A stretch of 16,194 nucleotides of DNA, from positions 1 through 16,194 of the forward strand of contig DGDP01000032.1 in NCBI GenBank assembly GCA_002385485.1, written 5' to 3'. The notes beneath the pieces were generated by a model, which was not told where the DNA came from, did no database searches, and was given only the letters and a program-made list of their open reading frames with translations. This DNA is from Acetomicrobium sp. UBA3949 (GTDB lineage Bacteria > Synergistota > Synergistia > Synergistales > Acetomicrobiaceae). A program made the position numbers and the translations under genes. Shown one piece after another: positions 7,844 to 15,338 of the stretch; the first letter of the stretch is position 1, and every line of letters begins with the position of its first letter.

Positions 7844-8092
7844 ATGGCCAAAAATTACCTCTCTATAGGTCTTATAATAATAATAATCATAATAAGCTTC
7901 ACCATAGGTATCGTCGTGGGGTTCTCCGTAAACCTTGGAAACGCTTTATTTGCCCACCCCGACAGGTATAAACTAATCATAAACGACGACGGAATGATGA
8001 AGTTCGACTCCTCCTCGGGTAAGCTTTGGATATACGACCCCTCCCGAGAGAAGGACGAAGAGGGGCCCTGGATTCTGATGAACGGAGATTGA
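7844..8092 (+). CDS. Small single-pass membrane protein, unknown function
   Basis: An 82-residue protein not recognised from any named family. It begins MAKNYLSIGL, then has one strong membrane segment of about 22 residues very rich in isoleucine (roughly residues 8-30), and ends in a polar domain of about 50 residues with IINDDGMMKFDSSSGKLWIY and an acidic tail. The likely topology is an N-terminal anchor with a small soluble domain. ATG 7844 is chosen because the open frame further upstream only reads through the two tRNAs. The best ribosome site is a weak CAGGGG about 10 bases upstream. It starts 24 bp after tRNA-Glu and may ride on the tRNA transcript. Its TGA abuts the stop of the convergent gene. 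The isoleucine run is coded by repeated ATA, which in most bacteria is a rare codon. Confidence 0.65.
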   Translation: MAKNYLSIGLIIIIIIISFTIGIVVGFSVNLGNALFAHPDRYKLIINDDGMMKFDSSSGKLWIYDPSREKDEEGPWILMNGD

Positions 8093-9421
8093 TCACCTCC
8101 GCAACATCACTTCTCCCTCGGGTTCGAAAAGTATCCCCTTTTGTACCGCAATTTTACCGCCTAAGACCACGTATTCTATCCCCTTTGGCGGAAGGTTAGG
8201 CTCTTTGAAGGTGGCACAATCCGCTATCTTTTTCGGATGAAAAACGACTAGATCGGCCTTGCAGCCCTGCTTGATTACTCCTCTGTCCTCAAGCCAAGAC
8301 GCCTTGGCGGGAAGATATGTCGCCTTGCGCACGATCTCGGGCCAGGAAAGCCCTTCCTTTAAAAGGATCCTGAAGGCCCTAGGGAAGGTGCCGCAGGCTC
8401 GAGGATGGCCCTGGCCATTTTCCATGAGTGCGTCGGAGGCTATCATGCAGTCTGGGTGCTTCAAAGCGACTTTTACTTCCTCCTCGTTCATTACATGGGC
8501 TATGATCAGGGTGTCGGGCTCTTCCTTTCTAAGCTTGACGTAAAGTTCCTGCGTCAGCCTTTTGCCGCGATATTTCCCCGAGGCAACCTGGAGCGAGGAA
8601 AAACCCTTTTTCCACCGCTTCTCAAATCCAGGATCGAAGACGGCAGATCCGATGCGAGTGCAAAATGCCCTGTAGGGATAGGAATCGAAGGTAATGTCGG
8701 CATGGGGCTTAGCCTCTTCTATCATCTCAAGGGCTTTGTCGAGACATCCGAAGGAAGCCATGCTGGCCAGATGGGATATCTGCACCCTTACGCCGCACTC
8801 CCTTGCGAGGGATATTGCTTCCTTAACGCCTTCAAGCGATCTTTCGCCGTCGTATCTTATGTGTATCGAGACCCACTTCTTGTCATATTGCCCCACCGCC
8901 TTGGCAAGCTCGCTTATCTCGCTGTAACTTGCCCCGGGAACGTATTCAAGTCCGAGAGATAGGCCAAAGCTGCCCTTGGACAACTCCTGCTTTAGGATCT
9001 CGACCATCTCTTTTATGGCCTTGGAATCGGCAGGCATGTATACGTCGTTTAGCCCCACTTCTTGCCTCAAGGTCTGATGGCCCGTAAAAAAACCGATTCT
9101 CATATAGCGAGGTTTCGACAAAAGCGCATCGCTTAAGATGGGGCCCAATCCGCAGTTTCCTGCCACTGCCGTAGTAACGCCCTGAAGAAGCAGAGCTCTT
9201 TCGACGTCGTCTTCATCGAGCTTTTCGTCGTGAACGTGAGTATCTATAAAACCCGGTGAGACGTAAAGTCCCTTCGCGTCGATCGTAACCTTGGCGTCCG
9301 TGGGAGCATCGCTTCCGACGTAAACTATGCTGTCGCCTTCAACGCCTATATTTGCCTTGTATATCTCAAGTTTTTCCGGATCCACGACAGAACCGTCGAG
9401 TATCAAAAGATCCAACTTCAT
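8093..9421 (-). CDS. D-aminoacylase / N-acyl-D-amino-acid deacylase family amidohydrolase
   Basis: A cytoplasmic metal-dependent amidohydrolase of about 442 residues. Relatives hydrolyse N-acyl-D-amino acids to a free D-amino acid and carboxylate; some act on D-glutamate derivatives or dipeptides. Visible: the N-terminal beta-sandwich LLILDGSVVDP, the metal motif DTHVH (H62, H64), AGNCGLGP with the conserved Cys near 90, SIHIRYDG and QISHLAS with metal-ligand His residues near 187 and 217, FDSYPY, and SDALMENGQGHPRACGTFPRAF near 340-360, a strong family signature. ATG 9421 follows GAGGAGGAAGG. The in-frame TTG at 9439 lacks a ribosome site. It lies 24 bp after the PatB-like gene and is probably co-transcribed. 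The exact substrate is unknown. Confidence 0.87.
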   Translation of the reverse strand: MKLDLLILDGSVVDPEKLEIYKANIGVEGDSIVYVGSDAPTDAKVTIDAKGLYVSPGFIDTHVHDEKLDEDDVERALLLQGVTTAVAGNCGLGPILSDALLSKPRYMRIGFFTGHQTLRQEVGLNDVYMPADSKAIKEMVEILKQELSKGSFGLSLGLEYVPGASYSEISELAKAVGQYDKKWVSIHIRYDGERSLEGVKEAISLARECGVRVQISHLASMASFGCLDKALEMIEEAKPHADITFDSYPYRAFCTRIGSAVFDPGFEKRWKKGFSSLQVASGKYRGKRLTQELYVKLRKEEPDTLIIAHVMNEEEVKVALKHPDCMIASDALMENGQGHPRACGTFPRAFRILLKEGLSWPEIVRKATYLPAKASWLEDRGVIKQGCKADLVVFHPKKIADCATFKEPNLPPKGIEYVVLGGKIAVQKGILFEPEGEVMLRR

Positions 9422-9445
9422 CCTTCCTCCTCGCCCCAATGGAAT

Positions 9446-10612
9446 TTAACTCATTTCGGACAAAGCTTCCGTCAGCCTTTTTAGGCCTTCCGAAAGCGTC
9501 TTTCTCGGACAGCCTATGTTCATCCTGGCAAAACCGACGCCGTTTGGCCCGAAAGCGGAGCCGTCGTTTAAGGCCAACTTCGCCTTCCTGACGATAAAGT
9601 CCATCAACTCCTCCTGCTTCAAGCCGAATTTTCTGAAATCAAGCCAAATCAGGTACGTTCCCTCGGGCTTTACGACATTTATGCCTCCCCTTCGCAGGAT
9701 CGGGAGGGCAAAATCGCGATTTTTCTCCAGATAAAGTACCAGCTCATCGAGCCAATCCCTCCCGTATTTGTAAGCCGTCTCAAGGCCCAGTATACCAAAA
9801 AGGTCTCCCGAACCAAAATGAAGGCCTCTTAGCACCTTGGTAAGTTTTTCTCTCATCTCGGGATTCGGAACTATGGCGTAGGCGTTTTTAAATCCCGCGA
9901 TATTGAAGGTCTTGCTGGCCGACATAAATGTGATGCTGTTCATCATGGCCTCGCGGTTCAGCGAGGCGATGGGTATGTACTTCCTTCCGGGATAGACGAA
10001 ATCGCAATGTATGTCGTCGGAAATGATCGGAACTTCGGCCTTTGCGCAAAGGTGCGAAAGGGCAGAAAGCTCATCCTCGGTCCAAACCCTGCCCACCGGG
10101 TTGTGAGGGTTGCAAAGGAGCAACGCCTCGGCCGAAGGAAGAATTTTCTCGAGGTTTTTCAGGTCCATATGCCAACCTTCATCCTCAACCAGGAAATTGG
10201 GCAAGACCTTCCTGTCAAGGGATCCCGTCACCTCAAAGAAGGGAGGATATACGGGAGGTTGCACGACGACTCCGTCGCCTTTGGAGGTAAGGGCGAGCAA
10301 GCTTGCGGCGATACCGGGCATGACACTGGGAACGTCAACTATCCACTCCCTTTTTATTTCCCAACCGTGGCACTTTGAAACCCAATCGACTATCACGTCA
10401 TGGTAAAACTTGCCCTTGGAAGGATAGCCGAACACGCCATGCTTCGATCTCTCGACAAAAACCTCCACTACTTTAGGAGGAGACTTGAAGTCCATGTCAG
10501 CCACCCACATGGGAAGCAGATCTTCTGCCCCAAAGTTATCGAGCAACCCGTCCCACTTTTCGCTACAGGTTCCCCTGCGGTCCAAGACATCGTCAAAATC
10601 GTATTTGGACAT
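9446..10612 (-). CDS. MalY/PatB-family PLP-dependent C-S lyase / aminotransferase
   Basis: A fold-type I PLP enzyme of 388 residues, the usual length of the MalY/PatB family (cystathionine beta-lyase or cysteine-S-conjugate lyase, releasing pyruvate, ammonia and a thiol). Visible: the opening YDFDDVLDRRGTCSEKWD, LPMWVADMDF (about 35-44), the family hallmark FGYPSKGK, PPVYPPFF (about 119-126), CNPHNPVGRVW (about 167-177), SDDIHCDF with the PLP-pyridine Asp, and SASKTFNIAGFKNAY with the PLP Lys near 234. The ATG at 10612 is preferred over 10618 because the GGGGG ribosome site is 6 bases from it and only touches the first ATG. Both starts are in frame. It is paired with the D-aminoacylase gene. 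C-S lyase activity is the usual one; some members are true aminotransferases. Confidence 0.88.
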   Translation of the reverse strand: MSKYDFDDVLDRRGTCSEKWDGLLDNFGAEDLLPMWVADMDFKSPPKVVEVFVERSKHGVFGYPSKGKFYHDVIVDWVSKCHGWEIKREWIVDVPSVMPGIAASLLALTSKGDGVVVQPPVYPPFFEVTGSLDRKVLPNFLVEDEGWHMDLKNLEKILPSAEALLLCNPHNPVGRVWTEDELSALSHLCAKAEVPIISDDIHCDFVYPGRKYIPIASLNREAMMNSITFMSASKTFNIAGFKNAYAIVPNPEMREKLTKVLRGLHFGSGDLFGILGLETAYKYGRDWLDELVLYLEKNRDFALPILRRGGINVVKPEGTYLIWLDFRKFGLKQEELMDFIVRKAKLALNDGSAFGPNGVGFARMNIGCPRKTLSEGLKRLTEALSEMS

Positions 10613-10718
10613 TTCCATCCCCCTCTTCTTTGGGCTAACGATCCTTCAACCCTTATTGCACTAACGCCACCCCATAGCTTAACATCATTACGATTATTTT
10701 AAAATGCATTTAAAAATT
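10613..10718. other. AT-rich spacer upstream of the PatB-like gene
   Basis: A 106-bp gap between the MNT-HEPN stop and the PatB-like start, both on the minus strand. The part next to the MNT-HEPN gene is A/T-rich and holds the 10-bp palindrome AAATGCATTT (10702-10711). A promoter for the PatB/D-aminoacylase pair is expected here, but no convincing -35/-10 pair was found by eye. Confidence 0.3.
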
Positions 10719-11420
10719 CTAAAACTTTCCGAAGGTCTTGGTAACAGCTTCGACAATCCTCCCGGCGGAGGCAACGTCATTTTCGGCTTCCAGAGGAGTA
10801 ATGGCCGGCCAGTCTCCGGGGTGCCCCGCCTCAACGGCCCATTCGGAAAACTTCGCAAGCTCTAGGGAATCAAGCTTCAGGCTTTCGATAGATATATGTT
10901 CGGAAATAAGCCTGTAAAGGGCGTTTAAGTCGTGGCTTCGCGGAAAGGGGATACCATTGGAAATTAAAAGGGCTTTTAACGCCCTCTCGGCACCCATGGC
11001 GGACAGCCAGCAGGCGTGGCGATAAAAGCCCAAGTCCAGCAATTTTTCCGCAGCCCTCAAGTCCTCGGAGGCACAGCCCAGCCAGATGCGGGCCTCTTCG
11101 ATATAAGGAGTCATATCTTCATACAGGACCTTACCCTCCTTTAACATGGAATAAAGCAGGGTTCCGGGAATGCTGCCTTTAACAGCCAGCTCTTCAGGTG
11201 TGGCGATTACCACATCTTTCCCGCAGGGATAATCGCTCAAGGCAGCGCGCATGGCCACCGCCACATCCCGCTTGTTCACTTCTTTTTCGACTACGACGAG
11301 AAAATCGACGTCGCTGTCCCAGGTCTGGGTTCCTCTTGCGTATGAGCCGTAAAGAATGATTTTAAGAGGGTTGAACCTCTGTCTTATCACTTCTGCGATG
11401 GAGCGAATTACTTCCTCCAT
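10719..11420 (-). CDS. Fused MNT nucleotidyltransferase-HEPN domain protein
   Basis: A 233-residue protein joining two domains normally found as separate HEPN-MNT toxin-antitoxin partners. Residues 1-100 are a minimal nucleotidyltransferase with LYGSYARGTQTWDSDVDF (23-40), giving the G-S motif and the metal-binding Asp 37 and 39, with a third Asp near 69. Residues about 105-233 form a helical HEPN domain (YRHACWLSAMGAERALKALLIS and FPRSHDLNAL). A possible R-x4-H (R170 to H175) exists but may be chance. In split systems the MNT part AMPylates and neutralises the HEPN RNase; here both are covalently linked, so a house-keeping nucleotidyl transfer or self-contained regulator is possible. AGGAGG lies 6 bases before ATG. 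It starts 10 bp after mscS. Confidence 0.85.
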   Translation of the reverse strand: MEEVIRSIAEVIRQRFNPLKIILYGSYARGTQTWDSDVDFLVVVEKEVNKRDVAVAMRAALSDYPCGKDVVIATPEELAVKGSIPGTLLYSMLKEGKVLYEDMTPYIEEARIWLGCASEDLRAAEKLLDLGFYRHACWLSAMGAERALKALLISNGIPFPRSHDLNALYRLISEHISIESLKLDSLELAKFSEWAVEAGHPGDWPAITPLEAENDVASAGRIVEAVTKTFGKF

Positions 11421-11430
11421 GTCACTCCTC

Positions 11431-12522
11431 CTATTCCGATTCCTCTGAAGCAGGTTGACCTTTCAGGGATACGCTTATCGGCTTGGCTCCCGAGACGTAG
11501 ATCGTCTGAGTCGGGTAGGCAAAGACTATATCTCTCTTTTGGAACTCCTCGAAAAGGGCAAGGTTTATCCTCTGCTGGATGTCCATGTAGACAGTGTAAT
11601 CGGAAGAGAGAACGTAATAAACCACCTCGAAGTTCAGCGAAAAGTTGCCGTAGCTTGCAAAGTGCGCCCTGTCAAAGCGGGCGTTTTCTATCGAAGTGAT
11701 TATATTTTTGACTATGTCAGGGATTTCTTTAAGCTTTTCGAGAGGGGTTTCGTAGAGCACTCCAAAGGAAAAGACAATGCGCCTCTCTTGCATGCGCTTG
11801 TAGTTTCGTATCCTGCATTTCAACAAGTCGGAGTTGGAAAATATGAGCTGTTCCCCGGTCAGGCTGCGCAATCTCGTCGTCTTAAGGCCTATGTGCTCCA
11901 CCGTTCCCGAATAGCCGTCTATGATTATGAAGTCACCCACCAGAAAGGGTTTGTCCAACACTATGGACCAGGAAGCGAAAAGGTCGCCCAATATGCTCTG
12001 AGCCGCCAAAGCTACGGCGATACCGCCTATCCCTAAGCCTGCAACCAGAGCCGTTATGTCTATGCCCATATTCTGCAAAGCGATTAAAATTATTATCCCC
12101 CAAAAAAGGAGCTTTCCCATGAAGCCAAGGGCCGAAAGCATGGTTGCCGCCGAGGGGTCCTTTTCGACCTTTCTTTTTATATTCGACGTCAGCCAAAAGT
12201 TGATCGCCTTATTACCCCAGAGCCCAACCTGGAGGAGCAAAAAAAGAACCACCAATATGGAGATGGCCCTGGATAGCCTCAACGGCAGGGAAAGAAAGGA
12301 AGAACCCGCGAGTATGGCAAGTAGGATCAAAAAGTATACGTTTATCTGTCTTACAAGGTCCAAAACCAGGCTAATGGCCGTACTTGGCCGTCGAGAAAAC
12401 AGAAAAGAGATATATTTATCGGCTATCTTTTTCAAGTAGTAAAATATGAAAAAAGAAACAACGCCGACGATTAGGGCAACTATCCATGCCCCCGCGCTGT
12501 TGCCCCAAATCATAGTATCCAT
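11431..12522 (-). CDS. MscS family mechanosensitive ion channel
   Basis: A small-conductance mechanosensitive channel of 363 residues that opens under membrane tension to release solutes during hypo-osmotic shock. There are about four to five N-terminal membrane spans. The pore helix region VAGLGIGGIAVALAAQSI (about 165-182) is the conserved Gly/Ala-rich TM3. It is followed by the beta domain with GDFIIIDGYSGTVEHIGLKTTRLR and the FSNSDLL segment typical of MscS, then a C-terminal mixed alpha/beta region and a short tail rich in Ser/Glu. The second ATG (12522) is preferred since GGAGG is 8 bases upstream of it and only 2 from the first ATG (12528). It lies 42 bp after the AdoMet decarboxylase gene on the same strand. 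Confidence 0.93.
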   Translation of the reverse strand: MDTMIWGNSAGAWIVALIVGVVSFFIFYYLKKIADKYISFLFSRRPSTAISLVLDLVRQINVYFLILLAILAGSSFLSLPLRLSRAISILVVLFLLLQVGLWGNKAINFWLTSNIKRKVEKDPSAATMLSALGFMGKLLFWGIIILIALQNMGIDITALVAGLGIGGIAVALAAQSILGDLFASWSIVLDKPFLVGDFIIIDGYSGTVEHIGLKTTRLRSLTGEQLIFSNSDLLKCRIRNYKRMQERRIVFSFGVLYETPLEKLKEIPDIVKNIITSIENARFDRAHFASYGNFSLNFEVVYYVLSSDYTVYMDIQQRINLALFEEFQKRDIVFAYPTQTIYVSGAKPISVSLKGQPASEESE

Positions 12523-12564
12523 CGACATGACCTCCTTTGGTAAAGGCTAAAGAATTTCCCGATC

Positions 12565-13002
12565 CTAGGACTTGGGCTTTTTGCCTCTCTGTCCATCGTC
12601 GTTTTGACGAAGTTGTTCCTCCCAGGTTATGAGGGAGTGATAAAATTCCCGATCTCCGTCATCAAGACCTCGGGTTATTTCCGTAACGTGGGTGTGTTTT
12701 GCCTTCACTTTCTCCAATACATAGTCCACTGCCACGTCGGGTCGCGTATCGCTTCCGCAGGTGTATATGTCCAAGGCCATGTACTCAAGCTCGGGCCATG
12801 TGTGAACGGAAAGGTGCGATTCGCTTATGACCACCACGCCGCTTACCCCGTTCGGTGGAAAGCGGTGAAAGGAAACGGCCCATACCTGGGCGTTCGCACG
12901 GCGCGCCGCTTCGACGAGGATTTCCTGCATTTTGTCAACTTCCCCAATAACTTCCGCACAGCCGGAGGCTTCAACGATATAGTGATGTCCCCTCGGATTC
13001 AT
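12565..13002 (-). CDS. speD: S-adenosylmethionine decarboxylase proenzyme (pyruvoyl type)
   Basis: A 145-residue bacterial class 1B AdoMet decarboxylase (SpeH type). It makes decarboxylated AdoMet, the aminopropyl donor for spermidine. The proenzyme cuts itself at a Glu-Ser bond to form the pyruvoyl group. Visible: the N-terminal GHHYIVEASGC, FHRFPPNGVSGVVVISESHLSVHTWPE with the cleavage Ser at about 62 (ISES) and the processing His near 67, and DIYTCGSD with the catalytic Cys near 82. The C-terminus is somewhat longer and charged. ATG 13002 is chosen because AGGGGG lies 8 bases upstream; GTG 13011 overlaps that spacing. No spermidine synthase or arginine decarboxylase gene is nearby. It is the first gene of the minus-strand run down to 8093. 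Confidence 0.93.
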   Translation of the reverse strand: MNPRGHHYIVEASGCAEVIGEVDKMQEILVEAARRANAQVWAVSFHRFPPNGVSGVVVISESHLSVHTWPELEYMALDIYTCGSDTRPDVAVDYVLEKVKAKHTHVTEITRGLDDGDREFYHSLITWEEQLRQNDDGQRGKKPKS

Positions 13003-13144
13003 GCAAAACACCCCCTTTGTTTATTGTTCACGAATCGGTTTTAAGTTTAATACAAAGGAGCGGATATAAAAAGACTTTTCGCATGAGAATAAAATCGAGT
13101 AGGGTGAGGCGGGAATGATCACTTCTCGCCTCATCCCTCTCACA

Positions 13145-13175
13145 GAACCGTACGTACGGGCCTCGTATACGGCTC
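13145..13175 (-). ncRNA. Group II intron domain V
   Basis: On the minus strand, GAGCCGTA pairs with TACGGTTC (8 bp with one G-U) and encloses a short upper stem TACG/CGTA with loop AGGCC and a 2-base CG bulge. This is the catalytic domain V, with the AGC triad at the base. The upper stem is shorter than the most common 34-base form. Downstream, TGTGAGAGGG leads into domain VI, whose stem TGAGGCG/CGCCTCA and bulged A precede the 3' splice site. Confidence 0.85.
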
Positions 13176-13191
13176 CTGCCTATACCTATTC

Positions 13192-14617
13192 CTATGGTAA
13201 CGGAACAGAGATTCCCGTTTCCACGTTGTCCATGCTGTAAAGTCCGAGTTCTTCAAAGCCTTTGTTGGGTAGCGCCATGTGGGCCAGCTGACACGCTGCG
13301 TTCCTCCATGATCCCATCTTTATGGCCTTGAAGTCCCCTTTATATCCCTGTTGTCGCAGTACTCTGTGCAGCTTTCCAGATTTTTTCCCAAACGTCATCT
13401 GTTTGGCCCTCAGCCTTCGCCGTATCCATTGCATGAGTTCACGGAATTTTCCTTTGCAGTTGGCGATGCGAAAGTAGTTGGCGAATCCCCGGCATAGCAG
13501 GTTTAACTCTTTTATGAGCTGCTCTAGATTTACTGGAGAGTTCCGCCGGGTTAGTTCCTGCACTTTTTCCTTGAAAGCTTGAAGTTTTTCCTCCCCCTAT
13601 GGCGGTATACTGCAAGGTTATGGCCACCTCAAGGTATTTTACCCCTTCTCTAGCGTGCACAATGTGGGGTTTTCCTTGTTTACTGTGAGTTTCAGGGGGC
13701 CTTCAAGGTATTTGCCTGCCTGCTTCATGACGTTTTCCGCTGCTTTTTTGGTTCGGGTGAGGATGAGTATGTCGTCGGCGTACCGTACGATGCGGTGTCC
13801 TGGGGCGTTTCATTTCCTGATCAAAGGCGTCTAAGGTAGATGTTGGCGAGAAGGGGGCTTATGACGCCTCCTTGAGGACTCCCTACGGTGGTGGCCTGCC
13901 ATTCGAGGCTGTTCATTACGCCGCTTTCCAGAAATTTCCGTACGAGTTTGAGGATGCTTCCGTCGACGATTCTTTGGTCAAAAGCGCTTGGATGATGAGT
14001 TCATGGTCAAGGGTGTCGAAGCATTTCGAGAGATCCATGTCTACTACCCATCGAAGGCCGTACTTCCGCATGAAGAGGGTCGCTTTGGCTATGGCCTGAT
14101 GGCAGCTTCTGCCTGGGCGGTAGCCGTAGCTTGAGGGGTGAAAGTCCGGGTCGTATATGGGTTGCAGGATGTTTAACAGGGTTTGCTGGACGACGCGGTC
14201 ACGGACTGCTGGGATTCCAAGCTTTCGTATTCCCCCTCCGGGTTTGGGGATTTCTTGTCGTTTTACCGGTTGGGGCTCCTTTCTTTTGTCCCGCAGTTCT
14301 TGAGCCAGGGCAGTGAGGTTGGCCTCTAGGTTTTCTTCGAAGTCTGCGATGGTTTGTCGGTCTATGCCGGCACTTCCTTTCGCTTTCTTTACTCCGAGGT
14401 ACCCCTGATAGAGGTTGCCTTTTAAGAGCATTCTGTCGTAGAGGCTGTAGTAGATTGTTGCCATCTGGCTTCTCTGGGCTCCTTTCCTGAGGTTCTTCGA
14501 TAGGGCTTTCGATTCTTCTCTCCGCTGGTACTGTCTCCTATCCCGATGCCGGGCAATGTGCAGTCCTGTGCCGGAGGTACTCCGTTGAGCGGCCGATGGT
14601 GGCAGATTCCTTTTCAC
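13192..14617 (-). pseudogene. ltrA: Group II intron reverse transcriptase/maturase, frameshifted
   Basis: Intron-encoded LtrA-like protein: reverse transcriptase plus maturase domain X, without a clear endonuclease domain. By reading across three frames almost the whole protein is recoverable. GSAGID, EIPKPGGGIRKLGIPAVRD, SSYGYRPGRSCHQAI and DMDLSKCFDTLDHE lie in the first frame (13984-14617). FDQRIVDGSILKLVRKF and GSPQGGVISPLLANIYL follow after a shift at 13980-13983. NAPGHRIVRYADDILIL (catalytic YADD) follows shifts at 13823-13825 and 13808-13810. VHAREGVKYLEV comes after one near 13666-13673. The domain-X part GFANYFRIANCKGK and IRRRLRAKQ follows one at 13593-13597. All five lie in runs of one base. 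GTG 14617 or the inner ATG 14464 could be the original start. Confidence 0.85.
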
Positions 14618-15203
14618 GGGGTTCCGCTTTTGTCGTGTCCCGTCCCGTCGGACGGCTTGTGCTCAAGCCCTGTCGTTCCTCCCCTTTTCGGGAACGCTTG
14701 GTATACGCTTCCTCCCTTCGCAACCATGAGGCATTTTGAGCGTTCATGGCTCCTGCGAACTGTGCCGCAGGTCATCCCGGTTTTGCCCTCCAGTCTGTTA
14801 CCAGCTTTCACAGGCCGGGATTTCATCACTACTACGGATTCATCTGCCACCTCGCACCGCTTCGGCGGGCCTTGAGTTTCCTCTTGTACCCTCCTGCACG
14901 TGTCCGTGCTGCTCAACGATCCGGTGCAAGGCTTCCCCAGTTACTGCGAGGTTCCTGAACATGACGCCACCCTCACTCACAATGCAGGTCTGACCAGGTA
15001 TGGGGCTTTGCGATATTTGGCACGCTTACCCACCTGCATTGCCGTATCCGGTTCGCTTACGCTGTGTGCCATGTCCTTCCTATTGCTTCCTTCAGACCCT
15101 GCCGTTACCAGCAACGCCCTTGCAATTCGGATTTCTTTCCCCCTAGTCGGGGCAGTTCCTGCTTCTTGCAGCAGGACGGAGGTCCTCGCCACGCTGGGCA
15201 AAC
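14618..15203 (-). ncRNA. Group II intron 5' RNA (domains I-III)
   Basis: This 586-base stretch has no convincing gene; open frames here on both strands lack family features. On the minus strand it begins GTTTGCCCAGCGTGG and includes GGTCTGAAGGAAGC and a CAAAACC segment (14779-14785) fit to be EBS1. The length suits domains I-III. Secondary structure was not computed; the assignment rests on position between the 5' splice site and the reverse transcriptase, and on the exon match. Confidence 0.7.
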
Positions 15204-15204
15204 C

Positions 15205-15243
15205 AAAACCTCCTTTTGCATATGCACTGCAAAAGGAGGTTTT
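15205..15243 (-). terminator. Intrinsic terminator of tRNA-Ala
   Basis: A perfect 16-bp inverted repeat: AAAACCTCCTTTTGCA (15205-15220), a 7-base loop, then its complement (15228-15243). It starts 8 bases after the end of tRNA-Ala on the minus strand. The stem ends in TTTT, and the rest of the U-tract (TTTATTCTC) now lies 2.1 kb away at 13093 and below, on the other side of the intron. On the plus strand the stem is followed by TTTTATTTT, so it could act in both directions. Confidence 0.85.
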
Positions 15244-15251
15244 ATTTTCAC

Positions 15252-15326
<75 letters not shown>

Positions 15327-15338
15327 AGGACAGTGCCC

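Larger units (their letters stand above)
13094..15203 (-). mobile_element. Group II intron, nearly complete
   Basis: A retroelement of about 2.1 kb. The 5' end GTTTGCCCAGCGTGG (from 15203) resembles the GUGYG-CCCRGC start common in bacterial group II introns. Domains I-III would fill 14618-15203, the reverse transcriptase sits in domain IV, domain V is 13145-13175 and domain VI follows with a bulged A at 13100, seven bases from the 3' end CTCGAT (13094). The last seven exon bases GGTTTTG pair fully with CAAAACC at 14779-14785 (a candidate IBS1/EBS1), which supports the 5' splice site. The intron lies within the U-tract of the tRNA-Ala terminator. Ends are placed by motif and could shift by a base or two. 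RNA parts look intact; the encoded protein is broken. Confidence 0.85.

Noticed and set aside
7627..7851. Open frames across tRNA-Gln and tRNA-Glu on both strands
   Set aside because: They are translations of the two tRNA genes; only the part from ATG 7844 is a plausible gene.
8083..8101. Inverted repeat CGGAG/CTCCG between the two convergent genes, as a bidirectional terminator
   Set aside because: Only a 5-bp stem with a 9-base loop and no T-run on either side; it lies across both stop codons and is likely chance.
10702..10711. Palindrome AAATGCATTT as an operator
   Set aside because: A single A/T-rich 10-bp palindrome in an AT-rich spacer; no second copy or nearby regulator gene supports an operator.
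13003..13093. speD promoter (GTCTTT, 17 bp, TATTAA on the minus strand)
   Set aside because: The -10 matches 4 of 6 and the -35 barely matches, so it was not listed as a feature even though a promoter is expected here.
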